A DNA stretch of 64,000 bases from the NCBI RefSeq assembly GCF_009796765.1, contig NZ_CP047023.1:558001-622000 (forward strand). The letters are read 5' to 3'. Origin of the DNA: Paraglaciecola sp. L3A3 (GTDB lineage Bacteria; Pseudomonadota; Gammaproteobacteria; Enterobacterales; Alteromonadaceae). The position numbers and the translations under genes were made by a program. How positions within the stretch are numbered: the stretch's first letter is position 1; each line of letters opens with the position of its first letter. The notes under the pieces are model-generated. The model was not told the DNA's origin and ran no database searches. It saw only the letters and a program-made list of their open reading frames with translations. Positions 1-8,487 of the stretch are shown here, in pieces.

Positions 1-296
1 CGCCAGCCATTTTCTACTTCCACTTCTATTAATACTGGTTTGCTGACATTTGTGCCAATAGGCAATGTTTTCGGTAATAGATCCAGAGGCTCTGTGATCA
101 CATCTTCAATTGGCGGTAGGCTAGTCAAGGCGAAGGGAGTGTCAATTTTGGGCTTTGGTAGACGATCGCTGATACGTTCAATAGTGCCAGGTATCTGGCC
201 CACCTGGTTTACAATTCCGCTAGTATTAACCAGCTGTGCAGATGTTATTTGGCTAAACGCTAGTAAACTAAAGAATGTAACTTTGCTTAATATCAT
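1..296 (-). CDS. secreted protein, N-terminal part (cut by window edge)
   Basis: An open frame on the minus strand starts at the ATG at 296-294 and runs off the left edge, giving about 98 residues. The first 20 residues (MILSKVTFFSLLAFSQITSA) form a clear Sec signal peptide, so the product is exported. The visible mature part is proline-rich and shows no domain I recognise. It is divergent from the ECF sigma operon starting at 426, so the two share a 129-bp promoter gap. Secreted peptidases often sit beside such sigma operons in this group, but the catalytic part would lie outside the window, so no function is claimed. Confidence 0.6.
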   Translation of the reverse strand, partial: MILSKVTFFSLLAFSQITSAQLVNTSGIVNQVGQIPGTIERISDRLPKPKIDTPFALTSLPPIEDVITEPLDLLPKTLPIGTNVSKPVLIEVEVENGW

Positions 297-425
297 AGTG
301 ACCTCGTGCTGAAATAAAGAAACTTATAGGGTTAACGTTTCAGCAAAAAATAAATTTCATTTTTTTGGGAATAAAAATAAAGCTCATCCGTTACCTTTGT
401 AACTGAGCAAAAAAGAGTAAACACA

Positions 426-917
426 ATGAATGAATCCTTTGAAAATATCATACCCATGTTAAGACGCTTTGCCTATTCATTAACGGGTAACACAGCCGAT
501 GCTGATGATTTGGTACAAATTACATTTGAAAAGATCTTGAGCAAAGGTATGCCTGAAGATGTAGAAACTATTAAGTGGGCTTTTAAGGTCTGTCGTAATG
601 TGTGGATCGACGAGTACCGTTCACGCAAAGTGAGACAAAATGCAACACAGGCGCCAGAGCTGCAAGAACAAGTGACAGTTGATTCAAGTCAGCAACAACA
701 ATCAAAACAAATGTTAGCTAAGGTCAGTACTGCTATGGATACCTTACCCCAAGACCAGCGTTCTATATTGTCCTTAGTGGCTTTACAAGGCATGTCTTAT
801 AAAGATGTGGCGACAACCTTAGAAGTGCCAGTGGGCACAGTGATGAGTCGTTTGTCGAGAGCCAGAAGTTCCTTGTTGAATTTGGTTAATCCACAAGTAT
901 TAGGAGAAAATTCATGA
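426..917 (+). CDS. ECF-type RNA polymerase sigma factor
   Basis: 163 residues, the usual size for an extracytoplasmic-function sigma factor of the RpoE type. Region 2 spans about residues 8-75 (RRFAYSLTGNTADADDLVQ, followed by the WIDEYRSRK segment). Region 4 spans about 108-155, with the helix-turn-helix stretch MSYKDVATTLEVPVGTVMSR. There is no region 1.1 or 3. The stop codon overlaps the start of the next gene (ATGA), so the anti-sigma gene is translationally coupled. The sigma factor is expected to be held at the membrane by that protein and released by an envelope signal. The cognate promoter and stimulus cannot be read from the sequence. Confidence 0.93.
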   Translation: MNESFENIIPMLRRFAYSLTGNTADADDLVQITFEKILSKGMPEDVETIKWAFKVCRNVWIDEYRSRKVRQNATQAPELQEQVTVDSSQQQQSKQMLAKVSTAMDTLPQDQRSILSLVALQGMSYKDVATTLEVPVGTVMSRLSRARSSLLNLVNPQVLGENS

Positions 918-1660
918 AGATAACTGACCAGATGTTAAGTGCATTTTTAGATGCTGAACTGGCACCAGAAGATATGGAACAAGTGAGGTTAGCTCTAGAG
1001 ACTGACGATGATTTAGTGATGCGTATGGCCGAACTTTCACAAGTGGACCAATGGGTAGTAGAACATGCGCAGCAGATTGATCAAACACCAGTACCAGCAA
1101 AAATAGTGGCGTTAGCGCAACAAATAGATGCCAAACACGCTAATACAGAATTACCTACAGACAATAAAGTGGTAGAAATTTCGAAATGGCAAAAAGTGAC
1201 ATCACAAATCAGTACGCCTTATTCAATGGCGGCGGGTGTTGCCTTAGTAGTGGCGGTGGGAATGTTGAGCATTTCACAACAGTCTAAGCAAACAGGTTTG
1301 TCTGCAGAAGTCGCGGCGGTTTTAGATAACACCTTAAGTGGTGATACACGTTATTTAGCTGAGGGTGAAGCAGTTACCGCACAGTTGAGTTTTACCAATA
1401 CAGAGCGGCAGTTTTGTCGTCAATACCAAATGGTAAGTAACCAAGGAAGTAGCGCACAAATAGCCTGTAAACACAGTGATGGTTGGCAAGTTGCAGTGCA
1501 ATCAGCCGAGCAAGGAACACAAAACACTGGGGATTATCAGACTGCATCAAGTAATAAACAGTTAGATCAGATGATAGATAAAATGATCAGTGGTGCGCCA
1601 CTAGATAGAACTCAAGAGCAACAAGCCATCCAACAGGATTGGCAGTCTAAAACGCAATAA
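914..1660 (+). CDS. membrane-anchored anti-sigma factor
   Basis: 248 residues. The N-terminal cytoplasmic part (1-90) starts with MKITDQMLSAFLDAELAPED, the arrangement expected of an anti-sigma domain and somewhat like RseA. No His-Cys zinc motif is present. A single membrane helix lies at about 104-120 (rich in A, G and V), followed by a periplasmic domain of about 125 residues with two cysteines. It overlaps the sigma gene by 4 bp and is followed 11 bp later by a lipoprotein gene, so the three form one operon. The role is inferred from position and topology: sequester the ECF sigma factor and sense an envelope signal. Confidence 0.85.
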   Translation: MKITDQMLSAFLDAELAPEDMEQVRLALETDDDLVMRMAELSQVDQWVVEHAQQIDQTPVPAKIVALAQQIDAKHANTELPTDNKVVEISKWQKVTSQISTPYSMAAGVALVVAVGMLSISQQSKQTGLSAEVAAVLDNTLSGDTRYLAEGEAVTAQLSFTNTERQFCRQYQMVSNQGSSAQIACKHSDGWQVAVQSAEQGTQNTGDYQTASSNKQLDQMIDKMISGAPLDRTQEQQAIQQDWQSKTQ

Positions 1661-1671
1661 AGAGGTGATTT

Positions 1672-2208
1672 ATGAAACTTATTACAATTATTTTTTCAAT
1701 TGCATTATTACTATTGTCTGGTTGTGCAAGTAAGCCTGATTTTAGACCGGCCACTAATGGTTCGGTAGGTTATAGTGAACAAAAAATTACTGACGATCGC
1801 TATCGCGTGCAGTTTAAAAGTTACTCAAAAACAGTAGCGGATGCATCAGACTATGCATTGTTACGTTCTGCTCAATTAACCCAGCAACAAGGTTATGATT
1901 GGTTTGTTGTAACCAGCAAAGAAACCTTTGTTGAGTCAGAAAAGCTTCAACCTGCTTCTTCTGTTGGTGTATCGCAAACACGTCAAGTGGAAAGGCATTG
2001 TGGCTTGTTAACTTGTAAGACTTATAGTCGTCCATCTACTCAAGTAGGAGTGAATATTAACGCTGGTATGAGTAATGAGCGAAAAGAAGTGCATAGCATC
2101 TTAGAAATACGCTTAGGTAAAGGGCTTAAACCCAATGAAGATAGTTATAGTGCACAGGACGTGATTGATAACTTAAATGGTAAGTTAGTTACTGCTCACT
2201 CAGGGTAA
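1672..2208 (+). CDS. lipoprotein, CC0125/CC1285-like
   Basis: 178 residues with a lipoprotein signal: hydrophobic stretch IIFSIALLLLSGC and lipobox LSGC, so Cys17 would be lipidated. The motif YRVQFKSYSKTVADASDYAL followed by RSAQLTQQQGYDWF is the pattern I associate with the CC0125/CC1285 lipoprotein family, whose function is unknown. It is the third gene of the sigma/anti-sigma operon (11-bp gap, ribosome site AGAGGTGA). A strong hairpin terminator follows at 2241-2280. It could be a target of, or accessory to, the envelope stress response; this is inference from position only. Confidence 0.8.
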   Translation: MKLITIIFSIALLLLSGCASKPDFRPATNGSVGYSEQKITDDRYRVQFKSYSKTVADASDYALLRSAQLTQQQGYDWFVVTSKETFVESEKLQPASSVGVSQTRQVERHCGLLTCKTYSRPSTQVGVNINAGMSNERKEVHSILEIRLGKGLKPNEDSYSAQDVIDNLNGKLVTAHSG

Positions 2209-2240
2209 TAAGTCTGATAATTATAGGCTTTAATTTGAAA

Positions 2241-2280
2241 TATAAAACAGTGCCATATTATTTTCTGGCACTGTTTTATA
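2241..2280. terminator. bidirectional hairpin terminator
   Basis: Perfect 15-bp inverted repeat (TATAAAACAGTGCCA and its complement) around a 10-nt loop. A-rich and T-rich ends make it usable in both directions. It lies between the convergent lipoprotein gene (stop 2208) and the cyclophilin gene (stop 2364). Confidence 0.85.
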
Positions 2281-2363
2281 TTGATCGTGTATCTTGTGAT
2301 TAATCAATCGGTATGTTTAATTTGTTTGGATTAACCCGTTCCTTTTTGCAAATTTAATCCCAT

Positions 2364-3026
2364 CTACTGGACTAAAATTTGAGCACTTATTAGCTTTATT
2401 TCTTCGCTGGTTTTTCCGCTTCTGGAGCCTAAGCTTTCAAGGATTTTTAATACTTCCATCCCTTCAATGACTTTACCGAATATAGTGTGCTTACCATCTA
2501 GCCATGGCGTGGGGGCAAAGGTAAGAAAAAATTGGCTACCGTCAGTGCCAGGTCCAGAGTTGGCCATGCTTAGTAATCCAGCTTCAGTGTGTGTGACTTC
2601 GTCACTGAATTCGCCTGCATATTTATAACCTGGGTTGCCTCTTCCAGAGCCTAGTGGATCACCACCTTGTGCCATAAATCCACTGATTACACGGTGAAAA
2701 ATAGTGTTGTCATAGAATCCTAAGGTTGTGAGGTAAATGGTGCTAGAAGTATGCATAGGAGCAACTTCCGGCATCAATTGAATGGTTATCATGCCTTTAT
2801 TGGTGGTTATTTCCCAAAGATACTGCTTGCCTTCGGTGAAGGTCAGCTCAATGGGTTGTGGTAATGAGGTTTTCCATTCTTCTTTGGTTTTATCAATATT
2901 TTGATCTTGAATGAATTGATTGACTTGTGTAATTGCTTTGTCGGTGAACCAATCACAACCCGTCATCATGATTAGCGATAAAAATACACAGAGATAAGTG
3001 GTTTGTTTGTTTAGGTTAGTGCTCAT
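2364..3026 (-). CDS. cyclophilin-type peptidyl-prolyl isomerase lipoprotein
   Basis: 220 residues. An N-terminal signal with lipobox MTGC (Cys24) predicts a lipid-anchored periplasmic protein. The cyclophilin domain spans about 70-215 and contains the catalytic core FHRVISGFMAQGGDP, then MANSGPGTDGSQFFLT and WLDGKHTIFGKVIEGMEVL. Arg in FHR and the GSQFF stretch match active-site positions of bacterial PpiA/PpiB. It would catalyse cis-trans isomerisation of X-Pro bonds during folding of exported proteins. The gene stands alone, convergent with the lipoprotein operon. The lipoprotein form differs from the soluble periplasmic PpiA. Confidence 0.93.
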   Translation of the reverse strand: MSTNLNKQTTYLCVFLSLIMMTGCDWFTDKAITQVNQFIQDQNIDKTKEEWKTSLPQPIELTFTEGKQYLWEITTNKGMITIQLMPEVAPMHTSSTIYLTTLGFYDNTIFHRVISGFMAQGGDPLGSGRGNPGYKYAGEFSDEVTHTEAGLLSMANSGPGTDGSQFFLTFAPTPWLDGKHTIFGKVIEGMEVLKILESLGSRSGKTSEEIKLISAQILVQ

Positions 3027-3351
3027 TTTTTTACTTAATTAAGATAGCTAAATTAGCAGTTTAAAGACTTTAGAATGATGTTGGAAGCTGAAATCTACAC
3101 AGGAAAAGCCATATAAAATATGCTCTACAGTAAAATGAGCAAGCCGATATTGCGAATGTCAATGCTTGGTCGTTTGAGGTAGGGGCAACTCGGTTGTTCC
3201 TTGTGGCAGCCACCTCTTTGATCTATTCAACCTTTTTTAGGTTTTTAGGTCGCATTAATATAAAGGTGATACCTATATGTGTTTGATTAAATACTTGCTA
3301 TAGTCAATTAATTTCAAAAGTCAGCTTATTACCACACAGGATAGACATTTT
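3027..3351. other. intergenic region, 325 bp
   Basis: Divergent gap between the cyclophilin gene and the GH42-like gene. I see no convincing ORF, RNA gene or long repeat. It must hold both promoters, but no -35/-10 pair with good spacing stood out. Confidence 0.5.
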
Positions 3352-5775
3352 ATGTTTGCTAAGAATTTAATTACAACGGCTTTGCTTGCTGTTTTTGCGG
3401 CTGGGTGTGCTCCAACATCAAAAACAACTTCAATGGTTAGCCCGCAAAATGAATCGACAAATAGCATTCCTCTTAGTGAACGTGGTTTTATTGTTGATTC
3501 TCCTTTAGAGCAAACGGCTGTAGCCAAACTGGCTAAGCTTGAAAGCTTGATGTTGCAAGCAAAAAATAAATCGTTAGATGTTACCCGTGAAGAAACCACA
3601 GTGTGGTTTGCTTATGAATTTTTAAAATACGCAGAATGGGATGAAGCAAATAAAGCGGAAACACAAAAGTTCTTTGCTAACTACCAGCCCTTTAAAGATA
3701 AACAAGAGCAATACGCAACAGGTTTACCAGATTTTGAAAGACAAAAGGTTATTGAAATACTCGATCATTCTATCAGCACATTAACGAAAGTGATGAAGGG
3801 CGAAATTAACCGTAGAGCCGTAGCCAAAGTTGATTGGAATAATGTTGATGTAGCTGATGACATGTTTGTTAATAGTGATGGCAAGCCAGTATTTTTATAT
3901 GATTACTTTTCTAAATCAATGGGCAATCCAACTTCTGACACACGCCTTTATAATGATCATTTAGGTAATGTTGATCACCTGCCCAGTATCAATCCTTATT
4001 TGATCAATCAAGACGGGACTATAAACAAATACCAATTAAAAGCGTTAAGTTCATATCCAGATACCAGTATTGGTTTCGCGTTATTTTGGAATAGTAACCT
4101 GCCTGATTGGATCAAAACACAAGAGCCAGAGGTTGAAAAAGGGCGTTCTCTATTTACCGGTTTTGATATCGACAACCCCTTGATGAAAGACGCATGGGGC
4201 AACATAATTCGAGAGGTGACCGAGCATAGCAAAGGTAAAAACACCATAAAGCTGGGTTATATTTTATCGAACGAACCCCATTGGTTTTCTGAAAAAGGAC
4301 ACTGGACTCAGAATTTTCATGAAATGACTTCAATATCATCTTATACCCAAGCCAAGTTTCGTGATTGGCTCAATATTCAATATCAAAGTGACATAAAAGC
4401 ATTAAATACAAATTGGCACACTCAATTTAGCAACTTTAATGAGGTGACTATTGAAATTCCTATTGCTCCTGCGCTACAAGGCACACCTATATGGTACGAC
4501 TGGTGCCGCTTTAACATGGCCCGAAGTCTTGAATGGTTTACTTTTTTGCAAAATGAAATTCATGAGGTGGATCCTGAAGCTGATACCCATATAAAAATTA
4601 TGCCTGATTTATTCACCGAAAATTATCGCTCTCATGGTATTGATTTAGAAGCATTAACCGAACTCACCACTATGATAGGTGACGATGCCAAAACAAGAGG
4701 TCGAGATTTACGCCATAAAACCCCAGAAGAATGGGAAGCGCACTACGCTTATTTTTGGGAAGAACTGGCGGTTTCTTATGATTTTATGGAATCAGTTTCA
4801 CCCAATAAAATTCATGTGAATTCTGAAACACACTTTTTGTCTACCTCATGGTGGCGTGACCTTGACCTGTCGCCCGCGTATGTCAGAAACAGTTTTTGGT
4901 TAGCTACTTTAATGGGCATGGATGCTGGACTAACCTGGTTTTGGGCGCGAGATCCTGATGGTTCACCTGAAGATCGACTTGAAGGAAAATTAAAGTTTTT
5001 TGACCCTGCAATGGCTGGCTCTTATGCGGCATCTACGGGTATGCAACCACAAGTGGCCAATGAACTGACGCAAGTGATGATGGATTTAAATAGCTACTCA
5101 GAAGAAATTATGGCGCTGCGTAAGCAAAAACGCCCAGTACGCTTATTTCATTCTGAAACATCAGCTATCAATAAAAATAACCATATGAGTGAACAGTTTG
5201 AGCTCTACGAGTCATTATTTTTCGAAGGTTTCCCTTTAGGTTATGCCACCCAAAAAATTATTAATCAACAGGATAATAACTTATGGGATGTGGTGGTTGT
5301 TTATAAAACAGAATTTGTCACTGACGCTGAATTTAATGCACTACAAAGCTACTTAAATAATGGTGGAACTGTGGTCATCGATAGCCCGCTTAGCCTATCT
5401 AAAAATGAATATGGGGTACCACGTCAGCAACAACTGATTAGCGCTAAGGGCAAGTTGATAACAATGGCAAACGTTGACATTGTTAGCTTAAAGCAACAAG
5501 TACTTGATATTGTTAGGCCAAAACAAGCTGATGTGTTACTAACTGAGCGCAATGGTTCAAACCATAAAGGATGCACTTGGCGAGTTGTTAAACAAGCTAA
5601 CGGACGATATTTAATGACCATAATTAACATTGGTAAAAATACAGCGCAACTTAGTACAAGTATGAAAAATGGCCAGAAAGCGTTAGCGACAAATATGTTA
5701 ACCGGTGAAGCATTAGCCAATACCTTTGAACTAGCAAGCAATGGGGTATTACTACTTGATATAGCAGCCGAATAA
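3352..5775 (+). CDS. GH42-like beta-galactosidase-type lipoprotein hydrolase
   Basis: 807 residues. Lipobox FAAGC (Cys19) makes it a lipid-anchored envelope enzyme. Residues about 180-560 look like a clan GH-A (beta/alpha)8 barrel. LSNEPHWF supplies the Asn-Glu acid/base pair (Glu308) and IHVNSETHF a candidate nucleophile (Glu492); the spacing of about 184 residues is close to that of GH42. Residues about 590-730 (RPVRLFHSETS, WDVVVVYKTEFVTDAEF, LNNGGTVVIDSP) resemble the glutamine-amidotransferase-like trimerisation domain of GH42 enzymes. It converges on a GH50 beta-agarase, so the likely substrate is a galactan or agaro-oligosaccharide. GH86 or a newer GH-A family remains possible; the exact substrate is not readable. 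Confidence 0.72.
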   Translation: MFAKNLITTALLAVFAAGCAPTSKTTSMVSPQNESTNSIPLSERGFIVDSPLEQTAVAKLAKLESLMLQAKNKSLDVTREETTVWFAYEFLKYAEWDEANKAETQKFFANYQPFKDKQEQYATGLPDFERQKVIEILDHSISTLTKVMKGEINRRAVAKVDWNNVDVADDMFVNSDGKPVFLYDYFSKSMGNPTSDTRLYNDHLGNVDHLPSINPYLINQDGTINKYQLKALSSYPDTSIGFALFWNSNLPDWIKTQEPEVEKGRSLFTGFDIDNPLMKDAWGNIIREVTEHSKGKNTIKLGYILSNEPHWFSEKGHWTQNFHEMTSISSYTQAKFRDWLNIQYQSDIKALNTNWHTQFSNFNEVTIEIPIAPALQGTPIWYDWCRFNMARSLEWFTFLQNEIHEVDPEADTHIKIMPDLFTENYRSHGIDLEALTELTTMIGDDAKTRGRDLRHKTPEEWEAHYAYFWEELAVSYDFMESVSPNKIHVNSETHFLSTSWWRDLDLSPAYVRNSFWLATLMGMDAGLTWFWARDPDGSPEDRLEGKLKFFDPAMAGSYAASTGMQPQVANELTQVMMDLNSYSEEIMALRKQKRPVRLFHSETSAINKNNHMSEQFELYESLFFEGFPLGYATQKIINQQDNNLWDVVVVYKTEFVTDAEFNALQSYLNNGGTVVIDSPLSLSKNEYGVPRQQQLISAKGKLITMANVDIVSLKQQVLDIVRPKQADVLLTERNGSNHKGCTWRVVKQANGRYLMTIINIGKNTAQLSTSMKNGQKALATNMLTGEALANTFELASNGVLLLDIAAE

Positions 5776-5789
5776 AATTAGCTAGATAA

Positions 5790-5903
5790 GCTGTAAGCCT
5801 TATTCGTGATGAACTTAAGCAACACATCCATGCATTAAGAGAACAAATCATCGCTAAAGGTATACTCACAAAAGAAGAATGGCCCAAAGCAGAAGAGAGT
5901 TAG
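5790..5903 (+). pseudogene. possible 3' remnant of a gene
   Basis: After a stop at 5787-5789 this stretch stays open for 37 codons and ends in TAG. It encodes a helical, charged tail (LIRDELKQHIHALREQ, then TKEEWPKAEES) that looks like the C-terminus of a real protein. There is no start codon in good context. It may be the leftover of a gene lost between the two glycoside hydrolases. The family is not recognised and chance is not excluded. Confidence 0.3.
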
Positions 5904-5970
5904 TCTAGCTCTATCTTCCCTATAAGAACTGGAGCACAAGCTGCTTGCACAGCTTGTGCAGCTTTCAATT

Positions 5971-8172
5971 TTAATTTGAACGGGTATGGGCGTCTGCATC
6001 TACCTGTATTATGTCTGGACTAACGGGTTTTTTAGGCTGCACCATTTTGTTGTTCTGGGCGGCAGAACTACGGAAATTGTACATACGGTAACCCGCTTCT
6101 CTAATGTGTTCTACCAATTCAGTAAAGGGCTTGTCAGCTAAATCGACTATACCTACATTGTAGTTTTCACCATCGCCGCGGCCTGTTGGTGGTTGTTCTG
6201 CATATTGGAACCAATGTGTTCCTATAATGTAAGGGTTTAACAGTGCGCTGTTTACATATTCTGTATAAAGCTGCGCACGATGTGATTGGCTTTTGGCTTC
6301 TACTACACCAAGATGTAAAGCGCCGCGATCTAGTGAGCCAAAGTGGAATTCACCAATTAGAATAGGCTTATCTACGCCTTCAGGTAAGCCAACATTAGTG
6401 ACGTTATATTGATACTTATTCATACTTATAACGTCCGTGTATTTGCCAGCGGTGCGGATCACTATATCACTATTCGCCCAAGCTAGACGACACCCTAGGT
6501 ACAAGGCATTAGGTGCCACTTTTTTCATTTCGCTACGAACGGTAGAGAAGTAGGTGATAACTATTTTTTTATAAAATGCTTGTATATCATCCCATGCTCT
6601 AGCTTCGCTGGGGGTGCCAGTTGTTTCAAGTAAGGCATTCCAAGACTTATGAGTTGTGCCCCATACACTATTGAGTTTATCGATTGTTTTATATTTGCTT
6701 TTTAAATCTTTTAAAAATTCTTTTTTAGCCGGCTGATCCGCTGGACTAGCCAGAGTGGCTATGGCCAGAGAGCCTTCTGCCCCCCAGGAAAGTTCATTCT
6801 CAATAAAAAAGCCTAATAGCCAAGGATCATCAACAGTGTGTTGGCGATTAGAAAGAGATTTTTTTAATTGGCGACGAAAACTTGGATCAAACACATCGTG
6901 AAACTTTCCCCAATATCCTTTCGATGCTTCAATTTTTTTGGTGCCTCTAACCCATACTGTTTCTGTGTAAGGGGTAATGCTTTGCGTGGTAAGTTGCTTA
7001 TCTGACGCTACACCTAGGCTGTTCATGCCCCAACTGCGGATCCTAGCGTGGGTCACTCTATCAAACTCTTGTTTCCAGTTTTCGCCATATTTTTGATATA
7101 GGTTAGATGCGGTAAAATTATAAGTTTCTCGCTCTGCTAAAGTTTTATAATAACCGTGTGACGCACGTCCTGCTTTTCCATAAAATTCACCATAAGGACC
7201 ACTTTTTTCTGGTAACCATTCGAAATAATTTTCTCTGTCTGTGGTGCCTGTTACTGCCGTTCCTGCGTGTACAACACCCACACCATGAGACCAAAATAAA
7301 CGTCCTAGTGGATCAACAAACCACCAAGCTCCATTATGTTTCTCAACTCTAAAATAGCCTGTCGCTTTCAGTTGAGGTCCGTTTTTCCAGCCGCCGTATT
7401 GGTTAAAGTCACTAGGCCCGGGTTTGGCTAATAACTCACGGTCTTCTTCAATTGCTTGCTGACGAAGATCATCCACAGAAAGTGTTTTTCCTGGCCACTG
7501 AGCATGTTTGTATTGGCCAAAGCGGTCGATAAAGGGTAGAAATCCTTCAGGCTCAACCCAATGTACTGGATTGGTTGCTCGAATATTATCAATTAACAAC
7601 TTATGCTCGTTGCTAGGGGAGTTAATGGTTACTTTAACCTGATCAATGGCGCTTAAATCAGACTTTTCTTGGCCTGGTGCGGCTCGCATAGCTAATAACT
7701 TCAATGGCTTTGTAAAGCGCCATGGTGTGGTAATTATGTCATCGGAAACGGTTTTGGTTTGTCCAGGTTCTAGATCGAAGCGGATTTCCATTTGCCATGC
7801 TTCCATGCCATCTTCAGGATCGCCTACTTTAAATATTATCCGTGCGGTATGTTCACCAGCATTAGTGATATCCATTTTGACGTGATAATAAGAACCTAAA
7901 TTCCAACTACCACTTGGACGTTTTATGGTGACACCGGGAGCGCCAGATTTCATGCCCGTTTCCACAAGTAGTTGTTGTGAACCATACTGATTGATAAGAC
8001 TCACATTTGCATCATTAGGATAGACCGAGTCTAGGTCAAAACCTTTCTCAAAATCAAACAGGATTAAACTATCTGCCACGTGATTTTTATCCGCAGCGGT
8101 AGCAAAAGTGTTTACAGTAACAAGTAAGAAGGTTAAGCAGCATCTTACAAAAAATTGGATATTCAGCTTCAT
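5971..8172 (-). CDS. GH50 beta-agarase
   Basis: 733 residues with a signal peptide (first 26 residues, ending TFATA). An N-terminal carbohydrate-binding-like beta-sandwich (about 30-200) precedes the GH50 barrel (about 240-690). Diagnostic stretches are GYFRVEKHNGAWWFVDPLGRLFW, RIRSWGMNSLG, LLGFFIENELSWG (Glu460, acid/base) and ILIGEFHFGSLDRG (Glu608, nucleophile). GH50 enzymes hydrolyse beta-1,4 bonds of agarose, often as exo enzymes releasing neoagarobiose. No lipobox, so it is periplasmic or secreted. It converges with the GH42-like gene. Neighbouring sulfatase, GH117 or SusCD-type partners of a full agar locus are absent from the window. Confidence 0.9.
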   Translation of the reverse strand: MKLNIQFFVRCCLTFLLVTVNTFATAADKNHVADSLILFDFEKGFDLDSVYPNDANVSLINQYGSQQLLVETGMKSGAPGVTIKRPSGSWNLGSYYHVKMDITNAGEHTARIIFKVGDPEDGMEAWQMEIRFDLEPGQTKTVSDDIITTPWRFTKPLKLLAMRAAPGQEKSDLSAIDQVKVTINSPSNEHKLLIDNIRATNPVHWVEPEGFLPFIDRFGQYKHAQWPGKTLSVDDLRQQAIEEDRELLAKPGPSDFNQYGGWKNGPQLKATGYFRVEKHNGAWWFVDPLGRLFWSHGVGVVHAGTAVTGTTDRENYFEWLPEKSGPYGEFYGKAGRASHGYYKTLAERETYNFTASNLYQKYGENWKQEFDRVTHARIRSWGMNSLGVASDKQLTTQSITPYTETVWVRGTKKIEASKGYWGKFHDVFDPSFRRQLKKSLSNRQHTVDDPWLLGFFIENELSWGAEGSLAIATLASPADQPAKKEFLKDLKSKYKTIDKLNSVWGTTHKSWNALLETTGTPSEARAWDDIQAFYKKIVITYFSTVRSEMKKVAPNALYLGCRLAWANSDIVIRTAGKYTDVISMNKYQYNVTNVGLPEGVDKPILIGEFHFGSLDRGALHLGVVEAKSQSHRAQLYTEYVNSALLNPYIIGTHWFQYAEQPPTGRGDGENYNVGIVDLADKPFTELVEHIREAGYRMYNFRSSAAQNNKMVQPKKPVSPDIIQVDADAHTRSN

Positions 8173-8487
8173 GATTTAAACCTTTTAATATTCAACAAAC
8201 TAAGTAGTTAAAGGGGTATAAATTAAACTCGGTGTTAAATGTTAATATTTAGTTGTGAGATTTGAAATTAGAGTTAATAAGGGAGGTAAAAGCAGTAACA
8301 GCAGTAGATAGGAGGTAGTGAATAGATATTAGTAAGAGATAAAAAGTTACACCTTTAGTTATGCTTTAATTACCGTTATTCCTGCATGTAGTTAGCAGGA
8401 ATAACGGGCTTTGAGGTCAACAATAATCTTGCACTTGCTGTTATTTGTTCTTTTCGCTAGTGACTCGTAGCTCGAACCTAGTTGTTT
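8173..8487. other. intergenic region, 315 bp
   Basis: Gap upstream of the agarase gene and downstream of the M3 peptidase gene. It contains a purine-rich stretch at about 8278-8346 and the perfect inverted repeat at 8373-8407. No ORF is supported. Confidence 0.5.
8373..8407. repeat. REP-like perfect inverted repeat
   Basis: Two 13-bp arms (CCGTTATTCCTGC and its complement) flank a 9-nt loop. No T-tract follows on either side, so it is less like a classic terminator and more like a dispersed palindromic unit. It sits 3' of the M3 peptidase gene and could stabilise that transcript end. Confidence 0.6.

Noticed and set aside
40..312. Plus-strand 90-codon frame as a gene
   Set aside because: It is the shadow of the minus-strand secreted protein, which has a signal peptide and fits the start at 296.
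3027..3351. tRNA or small RNA in the gap before the GH42-like gene
   Set aside because: No cloverleaf, strong promoter-terminator pair or conserved RNA motif could be seen.
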